Of a stretch of DNA of 64,000 bases, positions 24,029 through 34,092 are shown in pieces. The notes below the pieces were generated by a model. That model saw nothing but the letters and a program-made list of their open reading frames with translations. It searched no databases and was not told the origin of the DNA. Position 1 is the stretch's first letter, and each line of letters starts with the position of its first letter. The stretch comes from Simmondsia chinensis (lineage: Eukaryota > Streptophyta > Magnoliopsida > Caryophyllales > Simmondsiaceae): assembly GCA_018398585.1 (NCBI GenBank), contig JAGTTD010000024.1, forward strand, positions 4,926,071 to 4,990,070, given 5' to 3'. Made by a program: the position numbers and the translations under genes.

Positions 24029-24247
24029 TTCTGCACCTACAGAAAATTATGATTTTGAGTATATATTTGGTGATATGAGTACATGGGAAGTGATTCTGAG
24101 TACATGCTGTGTGTCGACACACGATACTTGTGTGTCGACACACATGTCGGTGATTTGAGTACATAATTTGGTAATATAAGTACATAATTTGGTGATATGA
24201 GTATATAATTCTCTGTGTCGACACACAAATTCTGCACCTACAGAAAA
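24029..24247. repeat. Palindrome and minisatellite cluster
   Basis: Bounded by two direct copies of TTCTGCACCTACAGAAAA (about 24029 and 24229). Inside are about four copies of a unit containing GGTGATATGAGTACAT (24070-24205) and the palindrome TGTGTGTCGACACACA (perfect at 24129-24144; near-perfect at 24108 and 24214). The same palindrome fills the solo LTR at 3591-4409. Confidence 0.6.
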
Positions 24248-24549
24248 GGTGTTGTTCTACACCATAGAATCGCTCGTAACACCAAACAGTTACTTTCCAA
24301 AAGAAGGCCTACGTATGATTGGAATTCCAGTGAAAATTGCTTGATAGGCCATCTTTTTTTTTTTTTAATTAAAAATTTTTGATTTGCTTTTGTTAAATTA
24401 ACATGATTCAACATAATCTAATTTGAAGTACTTGATCTTAAATTCATGACAGAAATCATCAAAACAATGTCTAAACGAAAAATCACGAGTTCTTAAAATT
24501 TTGACTTTGATGCGACGTGACAATCATATGCATAATTACCAATACGTAA

Positions 24550-25066
24550 GAGCCATTGCCCAAAATAGAAAAATATTACCCAAAATTTCCTATTTTAAAA
24601 AATATTTACTCAAATGGCCTCTACACCAGCAAATTAAAAAAAAAAATTTGATACCTCCCTTCCTGTGATAATAATAATTTACGTTAAATGTTATATAAAT
24701 AAATGACTATTATTAGATAACTGTAATAATGAATAAATTAAAAAATTATGTATAGATAATATTATTTAACATTTAACAAATAACTTAATTTAAATTTTTT
24801 ATTATAATTACATATATAATTTAACTAAAATGTATATTCTATAGCTAAATATAATATGATAATAAAAATATATTTAATATATTTAATTTAATTAATAATT
24901 AATAATTTATTAAAAAATTAAATAAAAGATAAAAAGGTTTAAAGTGTCAGCTTCCCCAAAACAAAACAAAAAAAATTTAAATTGGCTGACGTGGAGGCTA
25001 TTTTTGGGAAATAATTTTTGAAATAGGCAATTTTGGGTAATATTTTTTTTATTTTGGGCAACGCTC
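24550..25066. mobile_element. Mutator-like MITE with long terminal inverted repeats
   Basis: Left and right ends are inverted repeats of about 55 bp: the left begins GAGCCATTGCCCAAAATAG, the right (reversed) GAGCGTTGCCCAAAATAAA. The flanks AATACGTAA (24541-24549) and AATGCATAA (25067-25075) match at 7 of 9 positions, fitting a decayed 9-bp Mutator-type duplication. Interior AT-rich, non-coding. Confidence 0.65.
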
Positions 25067-25773
25067 AATGCATAAACATAAATTCCTAAGCATCTTACAA
25101 CTTCATGATTTTCACATATATTTGAACCAGAAAACATACCCAAGGTTGTTAGAGTTGGAATTCTACTTAGGATCGTTAGGGGGTTCATAGAATCAGAATC
25201 GTAGGATCGAATCAAAAATTGTAAAATTCTACTTTTAGTGCATAAAATTAATCTGGAGCCTTCACCCACCAGCTTAACTGTTTTCGAAAAGTTGGTTCTT
25301 TGACATAGTATTAGAGTCTTGTTGACCAAAAGGTCACTAGTTTAAATCCTAATAACCCCAATTTCAATATTAACTTAACTTAAATATAAGGTATGAGATG
25401 AGCCTGTGCAATAGGCACGCTCAAGTCTAATGAGCATTTGCGTGAGAGGCATATTAGAGCATAAAGTCAATGTTGGGCCTTCATCTATCAGCTTAAACTT
25501 TTAGGGAAAACTGGTTTTTTTATATCTACTACATGTATGTTATAAATATTTTCGATATTAAAATTAGTTGCACAATTCACAAAGTATTATGAAAGAATGA
25601 GAAGCACACATAATGCTGTGGCCCTCTTGTATATTTATAGAACTTATAATGGGCTTTATATCATACAAAAAGCGGGCCCATTGGGCTCAGTTACATATAG
25701 TAATAACACCTATACAATATAGTCTAACATCCCCCCTCAACCGAAGCAGGAGATAAACAAATGCGAAGGTTGG

Positions 25774-26125
25774 ATCTAAATAGCAGAAAAAGGGTGTGCA
25801 GAATATTCTTCGTGAAGATATCGGCAATCGGCTGTAAGGAAGGAATATGAAGTACTCGAACAAGACCCATTTGAACATGCTCACGAACAAAATGGATGTC
25901 AATCTCGATATGTTTTGTGCGAATATATTGGACGGGGTTGGTAGACATGATCTACATAGCAGAAAAAGGGTGTGCGGAATATTCTTCGTGAAGATATCGG
26001 CAATCGACTGTGAGGAAGGAATATGAAGTACTCGAACAAGACCCATTTGAACACGCTCACGAACAAAATGGATGTCAATCTCGATATGTTTTGTGCGAAT
26101 ATATTGGACGGGGTTGGTAGACATG
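25774..26125 (-). repeat. 176-bp tandem duplication in the Copia RNase H end
   Basis: 25774-25949 and 25950-26125 are adjacent near-identical copies covering the HFVRE ... VLHIPS ... ADIFTKN part of RNase H and the sequence before it. Because 176 is not a multiple of three, the second unit is read out of frame. Confidence 0.9.
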
Positions 26126-26718
26126 TACATGGCAGAAACATTATCATAATAGACCAAAGTAGCTCGTGGAAGAAGAAGACTAAGCTCACTAAGGAGAGAC
26201 CGAACCCAGTAACATTCGGACACGACATTGGAGACCGCACGATACTCGGCCTTGGCACTAGAACGAGAGACGGTAGGCTGTCGCTTGGAGGACCAGGAGA
26301 TAATGTTGCCTCCAAGGAAAACATAGAAACCAGCAGTAGAACGGCGAGTGTCAGGGCAACCAGCCCAATCAGCATCCGAATAAGCCACAAGTTGGACCAA
26401 ACGTGTCGGGAAAATAGTCAAACCATGATCAATAGTGCCCTTGATATAAGGAAGGATGCGCTTAACAGCCATCCAGTGCGATGATCATGGAGCATACATA
26501 AACAGACACAACTGTTGAACTACATAAGAGATGTCAGAATGAGAAAATGTGAGATATTGAAGGGCACCAACAATGGACCTGTATAAGGTGGGATCAGTCA
26601 TAAGTTCGCCGTCTTCTAAAGAAAGCTTAGACTTGGAATCTGTAAGTGTAGCAACAGGCTTACAGGAGAGCATGTCGGTTCGGTCTAGAAGATCATGAAC
26701 ATAAAGGACATTATGCAA
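25900..26718 (-). pseudogene. Copia RT end and RNase H (minus strand)
   Basis: 26718-26485 reads the RT C-terminus (DRTDMLSCKPVATLTDSKSK, SIVGALQYLTFSHSDISY). 26472-25900 reads RNase H: YSDADWAGCPDTRRSTAG, WSSKRQPTVSRSSAKAEYRA, VYYDNVSAMYMSTNP and RTKHIEIDIHFVRE, all standard Copia motifs. A frame break separates the two parts, and the 3' end is disturbed by the tandem duplication. Confidence 0.8.
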
Positions 26719-26792
26719 ATTGAAGGGACCAACAGGTGTAAGAAGAGAACCAGATCCAATCCCAACAATCGATAAACAAGCGCCATTACCAA

Positions 26793-27284
26793 CTAAAATA
26801 TTTTATCATAACCATGATAAGGACGAAGAGACGTTAGCAAACTAGGGTTATTAGTCATACGAGACGATGCACTACTATTCATTATCCAGGGAAAATCAGT
26901 CAAAAGAGTAGAATGAGCAGTAAGAGATTGAAAATTGGTTTGAGGAGACGCAAACCCTGAATAGAAATTAGAACCAGTGGCATAAGTATTAATTGCAGGA
27001 TGAAAAAGTGGTGGATATAATATATTCTCACCATAAACAGGAGTACTGAAGAAAGGTAGCCCAGGTTGTGAAGCAGAGCCAATCATCGGAGCAAACATAA
27101 TCGATTGCGACCAATAAACAAAGAGAGAGGTTAGCGAAGGCTAGGGTTAGTTGCGGCGGCGGTGGCTAGGGTTGGCCGATATTAGGATTCGTCCCTTTTT
27201 CCTTTGAAGGAATGAAAGAAAAGGGAGGCTAGGGCTTTCCTTTACGAGAGGCTCGGGATTGCTCTGATACCATGAAACCTCTTC
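26793..27284 (-). pseudogene. Copia PBS, leader and gag start (deletion derivative)
   Basis: On the minus strand: PBS TGGTATCAGAGC at 27279-27268, a GC-rich leader, then an ATG at 27098 reading MFAPMIGSASQPGLPFFSTP and on to a part resembling the pre-integrase region (VGNGACLSIVGIGSGSLLTP, about 26790-26730, then HNVLYVHDLL). Most of gag and all of integrase are missing. Confidence 0.5.
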
Positions 27285-28006
27285 CTCTATTCATACCATG
27301 ATGACTCGTGCTCGTGCTAGTATTGTAAAATCTCTTCTCAAACCTTTATGATTGCTCATAGTACTTTGTCCGAGGTGCCTTTTTCTTATAAGCAGACACT
27401 TACTGATGAGAACTAGAAGCATACTATGCTCGACGAATTTAATGCTCTTATTCATAATAAGACATGGGATCTTGTTCCTCCGCCCCCTCATGGCAACATT
27501 GTTGGCTCCAAGTGGGTTTTTCGTATTAAACAAACATCTACAGGTCAAGTTGAACGGTATAAAATTCGGTTAGTTGCTCAGGGATTTAGACAGCGGTATG
27601 GCATCGACTATTGTTAAATCTGCTACTATTCGTACTGTTTTGACTATTGCTACTTCTCGACACTGGCCCATTCATCAGCTCGATGTCAAAAATGCTTTTC
27701 TTAATGGCACACTTAATGAAGAGGTCTATATGAAGCAACCGCCGGGTTTCATCATCTCTCAGTATCCTGATCATATCTGTAAGCTTAATAAGTCTCTTTA
27801 CGGTCTCAAACAAGCACCTCGTGCATGGTACACTCGTTTTGTAACATTTTTACAACAGTTGGATTTTCGAAGCTGTAAGTCAGATTCTTCTTTATTTGTC
27901 TTACATCGTGGACATGATATGGCTATATTATTGGTCTATGTTGATGATATAGTTCTAACGGCCTCTTCTCATGCGATACTTCATGATCTGCTTCGCTCGG
28001 ATACCA
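27285..28006 (+). pseudogene. Copia reverse transcriptase segment, inverted within its element
   Basis: The plus strand reads Copia RT: KWVFRIKQTSTGQVERYK, LVAQGF, then after a small deletion (the expected DETFSP stretch is lost, frame shift near 27600) TIRTVLTIATSRHWPIHQLD, VKNAFLNGTLNEEVYMKQPP, LYGLKQAPRAWY and the catalytic YVDD at 27937-27948. It runs opposite to the gag and RNase H parts of the same element. Confidence 0.8.
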
Positions 28007-29467
28007 TGAAAGAATGAGAAGCACACATAATATTGTGGCCCTCTCGTATATTTATAGAACTTATAATGGGCTTTACATCATATACAAAGCAGGCCCATTG
28101 GGCTCAGTTACATATAGTAATAACACCTATGCAATATAGTCTAACATATTGTATAAGGCCTCGACTTATAAGGGTATGTATAATTAAGAAATGTAGTCAA
28201 ATATGACAATATGCTATAATATAACATAGATGTTGCTAATCAAACTTTATAAAGTTGTACCTTAAAATTAAGCTTAATTTAAGTTTAATGAGAATATATA
28301 AACAATTAATTTAACTTTCATTTACCTCAGGGTAAGAAAGTACGTTCGTTTATAATATATATGCTTGAAATTTTTACTTTTGAACTTTTTATGTATGCAT
28401 GGTAGGATCGAGATCAGATTGGTAGAATCGTAACATCGTATTATGATCCTATCCGTTAGTTTTGTTTAATATCAATGGATCATAAGATTCTACAAAATTA
28501 AGATTCTACTTAAGGTCTAGATCGATCGACCATTCTGGGATCGTAGAATCATAAGATTCTAATATCCGGATCGGGAGTTTAATAACCATACCTTGATCCA
28601 TAGTAATTTATATAAAAGAAAGATCCAAAAACAAACCCATTCCTATCTCTTCATTGATCTCCAAAGTTCGCCATCATCAGACCAAGAGGAGAAGCCATAT
28701 TCATGAACGACAATAAATCTTAAGATTGTTAGGGAAATCCTACAAAACGGGTATCAATGAATAGTCTCAGGCTTCAAGGCGTGTAGTGAACCACTATTCT
28801 TAAGACTCATTTCGTGGATAATGAAATAGTCTCAAGGATACAACGAAAACCAAAAACCAAAGTGAGATAAAATGTAGAAAGGAAAGATAACCGAGATATA
28901 TTTAATGGAAGAGAGAATGAAGTTTTTAGATTATGTTTTTCCATCATTTAAACATGGGAAAGGAGGGGGTGTTTATAGTTTATGTTAAGAATATGCCTCA
29001 AATTTAGTGTTTTACTATTGATTTTGTTGCTGTGAGCTTGCCGATCGATCGGGTGATTCCATCGATCGATCGGGTAAGCGTGCTGGACAGAAACGCAGGA
29101 AAGCAACAGAGGCAGGGCCGATCGATCGGGAGTTTATTTTCACGTGGGTATATATACGACCATAGGGTTCACGTGATGGGTATCCAATTTTAGAGTGAGC
29201 GTCGTCATCCTTAAGAGAAAGAGAGAGAGGGAAGTGAATTGTAATTCTTCTATTATCAAATCAATAAAAGTCTCCATCTTTGCCCGTGATTTTCTACCTT
29301 CTCGAATGAAGAGGGGTTTCCACGTAAATCATTATGTTCTTGTTATTTGTTCTCTTTTATCCGTATTACTTCTCATTTGGTCGTAGTATTTGATTCGAAT
29401 TAAGTACTTGGGATTCCACACTTCCGCACAAATTGGTATCAGAGCCCTTGTTGTTCGTTTTGGTACT

Positions 29468-30304
29468 ATGACGACAGCGATTAAATCTGAAGTAGAGAAG
29501 TTTGGTGGTTAAGGGAGTTTCAGTTTGTGACAAGTCTGCATTAAAGGTCTCCTGACACAGAATGGCTTGAAGAAAGCACTGGATGGAAAAGAGAAGACAC
29601 CGGAGAGTTTATCCGAAACACAATGGGAGGAGTTAGATGAGAAGGCACTTACAGCTGCTCAGATGTGTCTTATAGATGATGTACTGATAGAAGTCTTGGA
29701 GGTAAAAACAGCTGAGTTGTGGGAGAAGCTGTAGGAGATATTCTGCTTCAAATCGGTCTCCAATAAGCTCGCAGTCAAGCGCCAGTTACTCACGTTTCGT
29801 ATGTCAGAAGGTACATCTCTTAAGAACCATATTAATGAATTTAACTCTATAATTCAAGAGTTAAAAGAATTGGATGATGCCCCTAAAGATGAAGATCAGG
29901 CCATGTTGTTACTATATTCACTCTCTAATTCATATAAAGGCTTTGTAGAAAGCATGACATATGGTGGTAGGTCAACTATCACAATTGATGAAGTTAAGAG
30001 GAACCTAGTGAGTAAAGAACGAGTAGATAAAGAATTGTATGACTCTGTGAATGACTCTGGTAATGGTTTGTTTGTGAGCGGTAAAATTGAGAATAGAGGG
30101 TCTGATGGTGGAAATAAGTCAAGGCCTAAGTCTAGACATAAGAACCTATCATGCAACTTTTGTCACAAGAAAGGGCACATAAAGAAAAACTATTATAAGC
30201 TTAAGAATAAGCAGAAAGAAGATAACGGGAATGACCATAATAGAGGTGATAAGTCTACTAAGGCCGGTATAGTTGAAGATGAGGGTGATGCTGATGTTTT
30301 TTAG
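29468..30304 (+). pseudogene. Copia gag
   Basis: From ATG 29468 (MTTAIKSEVEKF) with early stops near 29511 and at 29732-29734 (TAG where CAG is expected), then open from 29801. A gag-like helical part is followed by a zinc-knuckle CNFCHKKGHIKKNYYK (about 30151-30198) in which the final Cys is Tyr. The open part ends at a TAG at 30302. Confidence 0.75.
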
Positions 30305-30342
30305 TAACCGAATCCAAGGCCAGATCCAAAGATAAGTGGATC

Positions 30343-31596
30343 ATGGATTCAGGTTGTTCTTATCATGTTTGTCCTAATAGAGACTTGTTCCCCACATACA
30401 AGTCAATTGAGGATGGAGTAGTCTTGATGGGCAATGATGTCACTTATAAGGTTATGGGTATAGGAACAATCAGAGTTAAGATGTTTGTTGGTACTATTAG
30501 AACACTTAGCGACGTGCGACACGTCCTATATTTGAAAAAGAACCTTGTCTCTTTAGGTACCCTTGAGTCACATGGGTACAAGTACACAGCTGAAGGTGGA
30601 GCTATGAGGGTCAATAAGGATACATTGATTATGATGAAGGGTAGAAGGGTAAGAACCTTGTATGAGCTTGTAGGTTCTACCGTGACAGGGTCAGTGGCTG
30701 TTTCTACGTCTATGTCATAATCAGATATTACCAAGATGTGGCACATAAGATTGGGTCATATGGGTGATAAGGGTTTAACAGAGCTGAGCAAGAGAGGTTT
30801 ATTATGTGGTTAGGCTACAGGGCTGATGCAGTTCTGCGAGCATTGCATCTATGGGAAGCAGAAGAAAGTCAGCTTCAAATAGGCAGTGCATCAGACTAAA
30901 GGAACGCTAGATTATGTTCATTCAGATTTGTGGGGACCATCCAGCGTTGCTTCCAAAGGAGGTTCCAGGTATCTTCTAACATTCACTGATGATTATTCAG
31001 GAAAAGTTTGGGTCTATTTTCTTAAGCAGAAAAACGAAGTTTATGAAGTATTCAAGAAGTGGAAGGCGTTGCTTGAAAAATAGGCAAGGAAGCGGATAAA
31101 GAGGTTGAGGACTGATAATGGTCTTGAATTTGTTGAGGGTGATTTCATCAAATTCTGTGAGAATCAAGGCATTGTCAGACACAGGACTTGTACAGGTCGA
31201 CCTCAACAGAACGGAGTGGCAGAAAGACTGAATAGGACGTTACTGGAGAAGGCTTAATGTATGCTATCCAATGCCAGCTTAGGGAGAGAATGGTGGGCGT
31301 AGGCAGTTAACATGGCATGTTACTCAGTGAACCGATCACCTCATTCATCGCTTCAGTTGAAGACTCCAGAAGAGGTATGGTCTGGATCCCCTGCTGATTA
31401 CTCTCATCTAAGAATTTTCAGTTGTCCTGCTTATGCTTATGTGAATGATGGGAAGCTAGAACCTAGAGCCAAGAAGTGTATCTTTCTTGGTTATACGTCA
31501 GGTGTGAAGGAATTTCATTTATGGGATCAAAAATCTCATAAATTTCTGACAAGTAGGGATGTTACATTTGATGAGTCTGCCCTACTACATCCGTAG
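30343..31596 (+). pseudogene. Copia protease and integrase
   Basis: Protease motif WIMDSGCSYHV at the start; pre-integrase zinc motif region ([23 protein letters not shown]); integrase core with HSDLWGP, TFTDDYSGKVWVYF, RTDNGLEF and GRPQQNGVAERLNRTLLEKA; then the C-terminal FSCPAYAYV ... KKCIFLGYTSGVKEFHLWD. At least five in-frame stops interrupt it (e.g. 31081-31083, 31256-31258), mostly at positions where one C-to-T or G-to-A change would restore a usual codon. Confidence 0.8.
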
Positions 31597-31899
31597 CACA
31601 CGCCCTCCTTAGTTCGTGATTCGGGTCAAACGTAGAAGCCTAATGATAGTCAGATACAATCAGATAGTTCAGATCAACAGCAGGTAGTTTAGATTGAGAG
31701 TATACAGGTACCTCCAGTACAGGTTTCTTATAAGAATGATGAAACAGAAACAGGTCAGCAGGTCAAACAGTATACAATTGCTGGTGGAAGGTAGAAAAGA
31801 CAGATTAGGCAGCCATAGAGATGGGTATGAGGAGATGATAGCATATATCCTTACTACAGCTGAGACAGTAGAAGATTCTGAATCATCTACATATTCAGG

Positions 31900-33451
31900 G
31901 GCTGTATCTAGATCTGACTTAGAGAAGTGGCTGATGGCCATGCATGAAGAAATAGGAGTCATTAAAGAAGAACCAGACTTGGCAGCTAGTCAAGCCTCAA
32001 ACAAAAAAGAGAGTCATAGGATGCAAATGGGTCTTCAAACAAAAAGAAGGTATTCCTGGAGTTAAAGATGCAAGGTACAAGGCTCAGTCAGTAGCTAAAG
32101 GCTATAGTCAGGCACATAGTGTTGATTTTCATGATATTTTTCACTTGTTGTTAGACATAGTTCCATACGAGCGATACTTGCTTTAGTAGCTATGCATGAT
32201 TTAGAGCTTGAGCAGTTAGATGTGAAAACTGCACTTTTGCATGGTGAGCTAGAGGAGAGTATTTACATGCATCAGCTTGAAGGCTTTGTTGTTGGGGGTA
32301 AGGAAGACCATGTTTGTTTGTTGAAAAGATCTCTATATGGTTTGAGTCAGTCACTTAGGCAGTGATACAAAAGGTTTGATCAGTTTATAACTAGTAATGG
32401 GTTCTCTAGGAGTAAATATGACAATTGTATGCACCTCAGGAAGACAGACTCAGGTTCATACATTTATCTTCTATTATATGTTGACGATATATTGATTGCA
32501 GCTAAGGACATGACTGATGTTGATAGCTTGAAAACAATGTTGAAAAGCGAGTTCGAGATGAAGCATTTGGGAGCAGCCAAAAAGATACTCGGTATGGAAA
32601 TCAGTAGGGAACGAAAAGCAGGAAAGTTGTACTTGTCTCAGGAGAAGTATATTGAGAAGGTTCTCAATCGATTTCATATGAAGGATGCTAAGCCTGTTAG
32701 CACCCCGTTGGCAACTCATTTCAGGCTTTCAGCATTGGATTCGCCTCAGACAGAGGAGGATGTCAGGTACATGTCACAGGTCCCTTACTCTAATGCAGTT
32801 GGTAGTATTATGTATGCTATGGTATGTACCCATCCAGATATTGCTTACACTGTTAACAAAGTGAGTAGATACATAGCGAATCCAGGAAAAGAGCATTAGC
32901 ATGTTGTTAAATGGATTCTCAGGTACTTACATGGCACTTCTGATGTCTGTTTAGAGTTTGGGAGGAGTAAATGCTGTTTAGTTGGGTATATTGACTCAGA
33001 CTACGGTAGAGACCTTGATAAGAGGAAGTCTACTTCTAGTTATGTGTTCTGTTTGGGTGACAGTGCTATCAGTTGGAAAGCATGTCTACAGTCAGTTTCC
33101 GCACAGTCAATTATAGAGGCCGAGTATATGGTAGTGACAGAAGCATTTAAGGAAGTTGTTTGGTTGAGAGGTTTGATTAGTGAACTTATTGTTGATCAGG
33201 GCATAGTTGGGGTCTACTGTGATAGCCAGTTTGCAATTCACCTAGCTAAAGATAAAATGACGCATCATGACAGGACGAAGCACATTGATGTCAGGCATCA
33301 TTTTATTCGAGATCTGATAGATGAGCACAAGGTGGAGTTGAAGAAGATTGGTTCTGAAGATAATCCAGCAGACATGTTCACTAAAGTTCTTCCCGGCAGG
33401 AAATTCGAGCATTGCTCGAACTTGGTTGGGCTCTCAGTTTCAGTTTGTTAA
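31900..33451 (+). pseudogene. Copia reverse transcriptase and RNase H
   Basis: RT: CKWVFKQKEGIPGVKDARYK, LEQLDVKTALLHGELEESIY, LLKRSLYGL and catalytic YVDD at 32477-32488. RNase H: DSDYGRDLDKRKSTSSYVFC, AEYMVVTEAFKEVVWL, YCDSQFAIHLAKD and RTKHIDVRHHFIRDLI, NPADMFTK. Stops at 32363-32365 (TGA) and 32897-32899 (TAG) both replace an expected Trp codon. A frameshift lies near 31970 and the RT start is poorly preserved. Confidence 0.85.
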
Positions 33452-33752
33452 CCCCGGTTGTGGGGTGTTAGTGGAGAAGGTGGATGTATCTTTTATTTCG
33501 ATGTTAAATTTGAGTCAAGGTGGAGGTTTGTTAGGAATATGCCTCAAATTTAGTGTTTTACTATTGATGTTGTTGCCATGAGCTTGCCGATCGATCGGGT
33601 AAGCGTGCTGAAGAGAAACACAGGAAAGCAGCAGAGGCAGCGCCGATGGATCAGGCCCACCCGATCGATCGGGAGTCTATTTTCACGCGGGTATATATAC
33701 AACCCTAGGGTTCACATGATGGGTATCCAATTTTAGAGTGAGCGCCGTCATC

Positions 33753-33786
<34 letters not shown>

Positions 33787-34092
33787 GAATTGTAATTCTT
33801 CTATTCTCAAATCAATAAAAGTCTCCATCTCCGCCCGTGGTTTTCTCCCCTCTCAATTGAAGAGGAGTTTCTATGTAAATCATTGTGTTCTTGTTATTTG
33901 TTCTCTTTTATACGTATTACTTTTCGTTTGGTCGTAATATTTGATTCGAATTAAGTACTTGGGATTATGCACTTCTGCACAGTTTACAACTGTCTTTTTA
34001 GGAAGAGACACATCCCTTCATGAAGAGATACACCTCTTCACCTAAAAGACACAAAAATATTTTTTGTTTATTTTGAAAATACACCAATAGGA

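Larger units (their letters stand above)
25590..28146 (-). mobile_element. Scrambled Copia element with 140-bp LTRs
   Basis: LTRs 25590-25729 and 28007-28146 are 140 bp each; flanks TATTA (25585-25589) and TATTG (28147-28151) match at 4 of 5. The minus strand gives, from 27284 leftwards, a PBS (TGGTATCAGAGC), a leader, the start of gag (about 27098-26793), then a jump to the end of RT and RNase H (26790-25900). The segment 27285-28006, however, encodes Copia RT on the plus strand and ends against a second minus-strand PBS (TGGTATCCGAGC, 27995-28006) beside the right LTR. Most of gag, protease and integrase are deleted. Confidence 0.75.
25141..28595. repeat. Possible larger inverted-end repeat hosting the scrambled Copia
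   Basis: Left margin CAAGGTTGTTAGAG with following 'ggatcgtagaatc'-type words and right margin reading, reversed, CAAGGTATGGTTATTAAA with the same words (28390-28595). This type of 'aggatcgtagaatcgta' repeat is common in plants. Between the margins lie a small repeat at 25230-25530 (two direct copies of a 'cttcatctatcagcttaaactt' block around a decayed TGGTATCAGAG-like site) and the Copia at 25590-28146. Borders are tentative. Confidence 0.35.
28983..33981 (+). mobile_element. Full-length Copia retrotransposon (Tnt1/Tork-like), decayed
   Basis: 5' LTR 28983-29430, 3' LTR 33529-33981; both start TGTTA and end CACA; perfect target duplication GTTTA (28978-28982, 33982-33986). A PBS matching initiator tRNA-Met (TGGTATCAGAGC) lies at 29434-29445 and a purine tract (AAGGTGGAGG) just before 33529. 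Domain order is gag, protease, integrase, RT, RNase H, which defines Copia. The RT neighbourhood (MKHLGAAKKILGMEI) resembles the Tnt1/Tork group. The 5' LTR has three CGATCGATCG palindromes, the 3' LTR two; a GA microsatellite differs in length between the LTRs. Many stops mean it is not autonomous. Confidence 0.93.
28727..34092. mobile_element. Older LTR (17708 family) interrupted by a Copia insertion
   Basis: 28727-28982 and 33982-34092 join into one LTR fragment similar to 17708-18284 (same blocks 'gggtatcaatgaatag', 'ggataatgaaatagtctc', 'aaccaaaaaccaaagtgag', 'gaagagatacacctcttc', 'tttgttt-attttgaaaatacac'). The right side is truncated. The younger Copia at 28983-33981 sits inside it, with the 5-bp duplication GTTTA. 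Confidence 0.7.

Noticed and set aside
25265..25345. tRNA-like stretch with 'ggtcactagtttaaatcc'
   Set aside because: Does not fold into a complete tRNA; better explained as PBS-adjacent part of a small terminal-repeat element.
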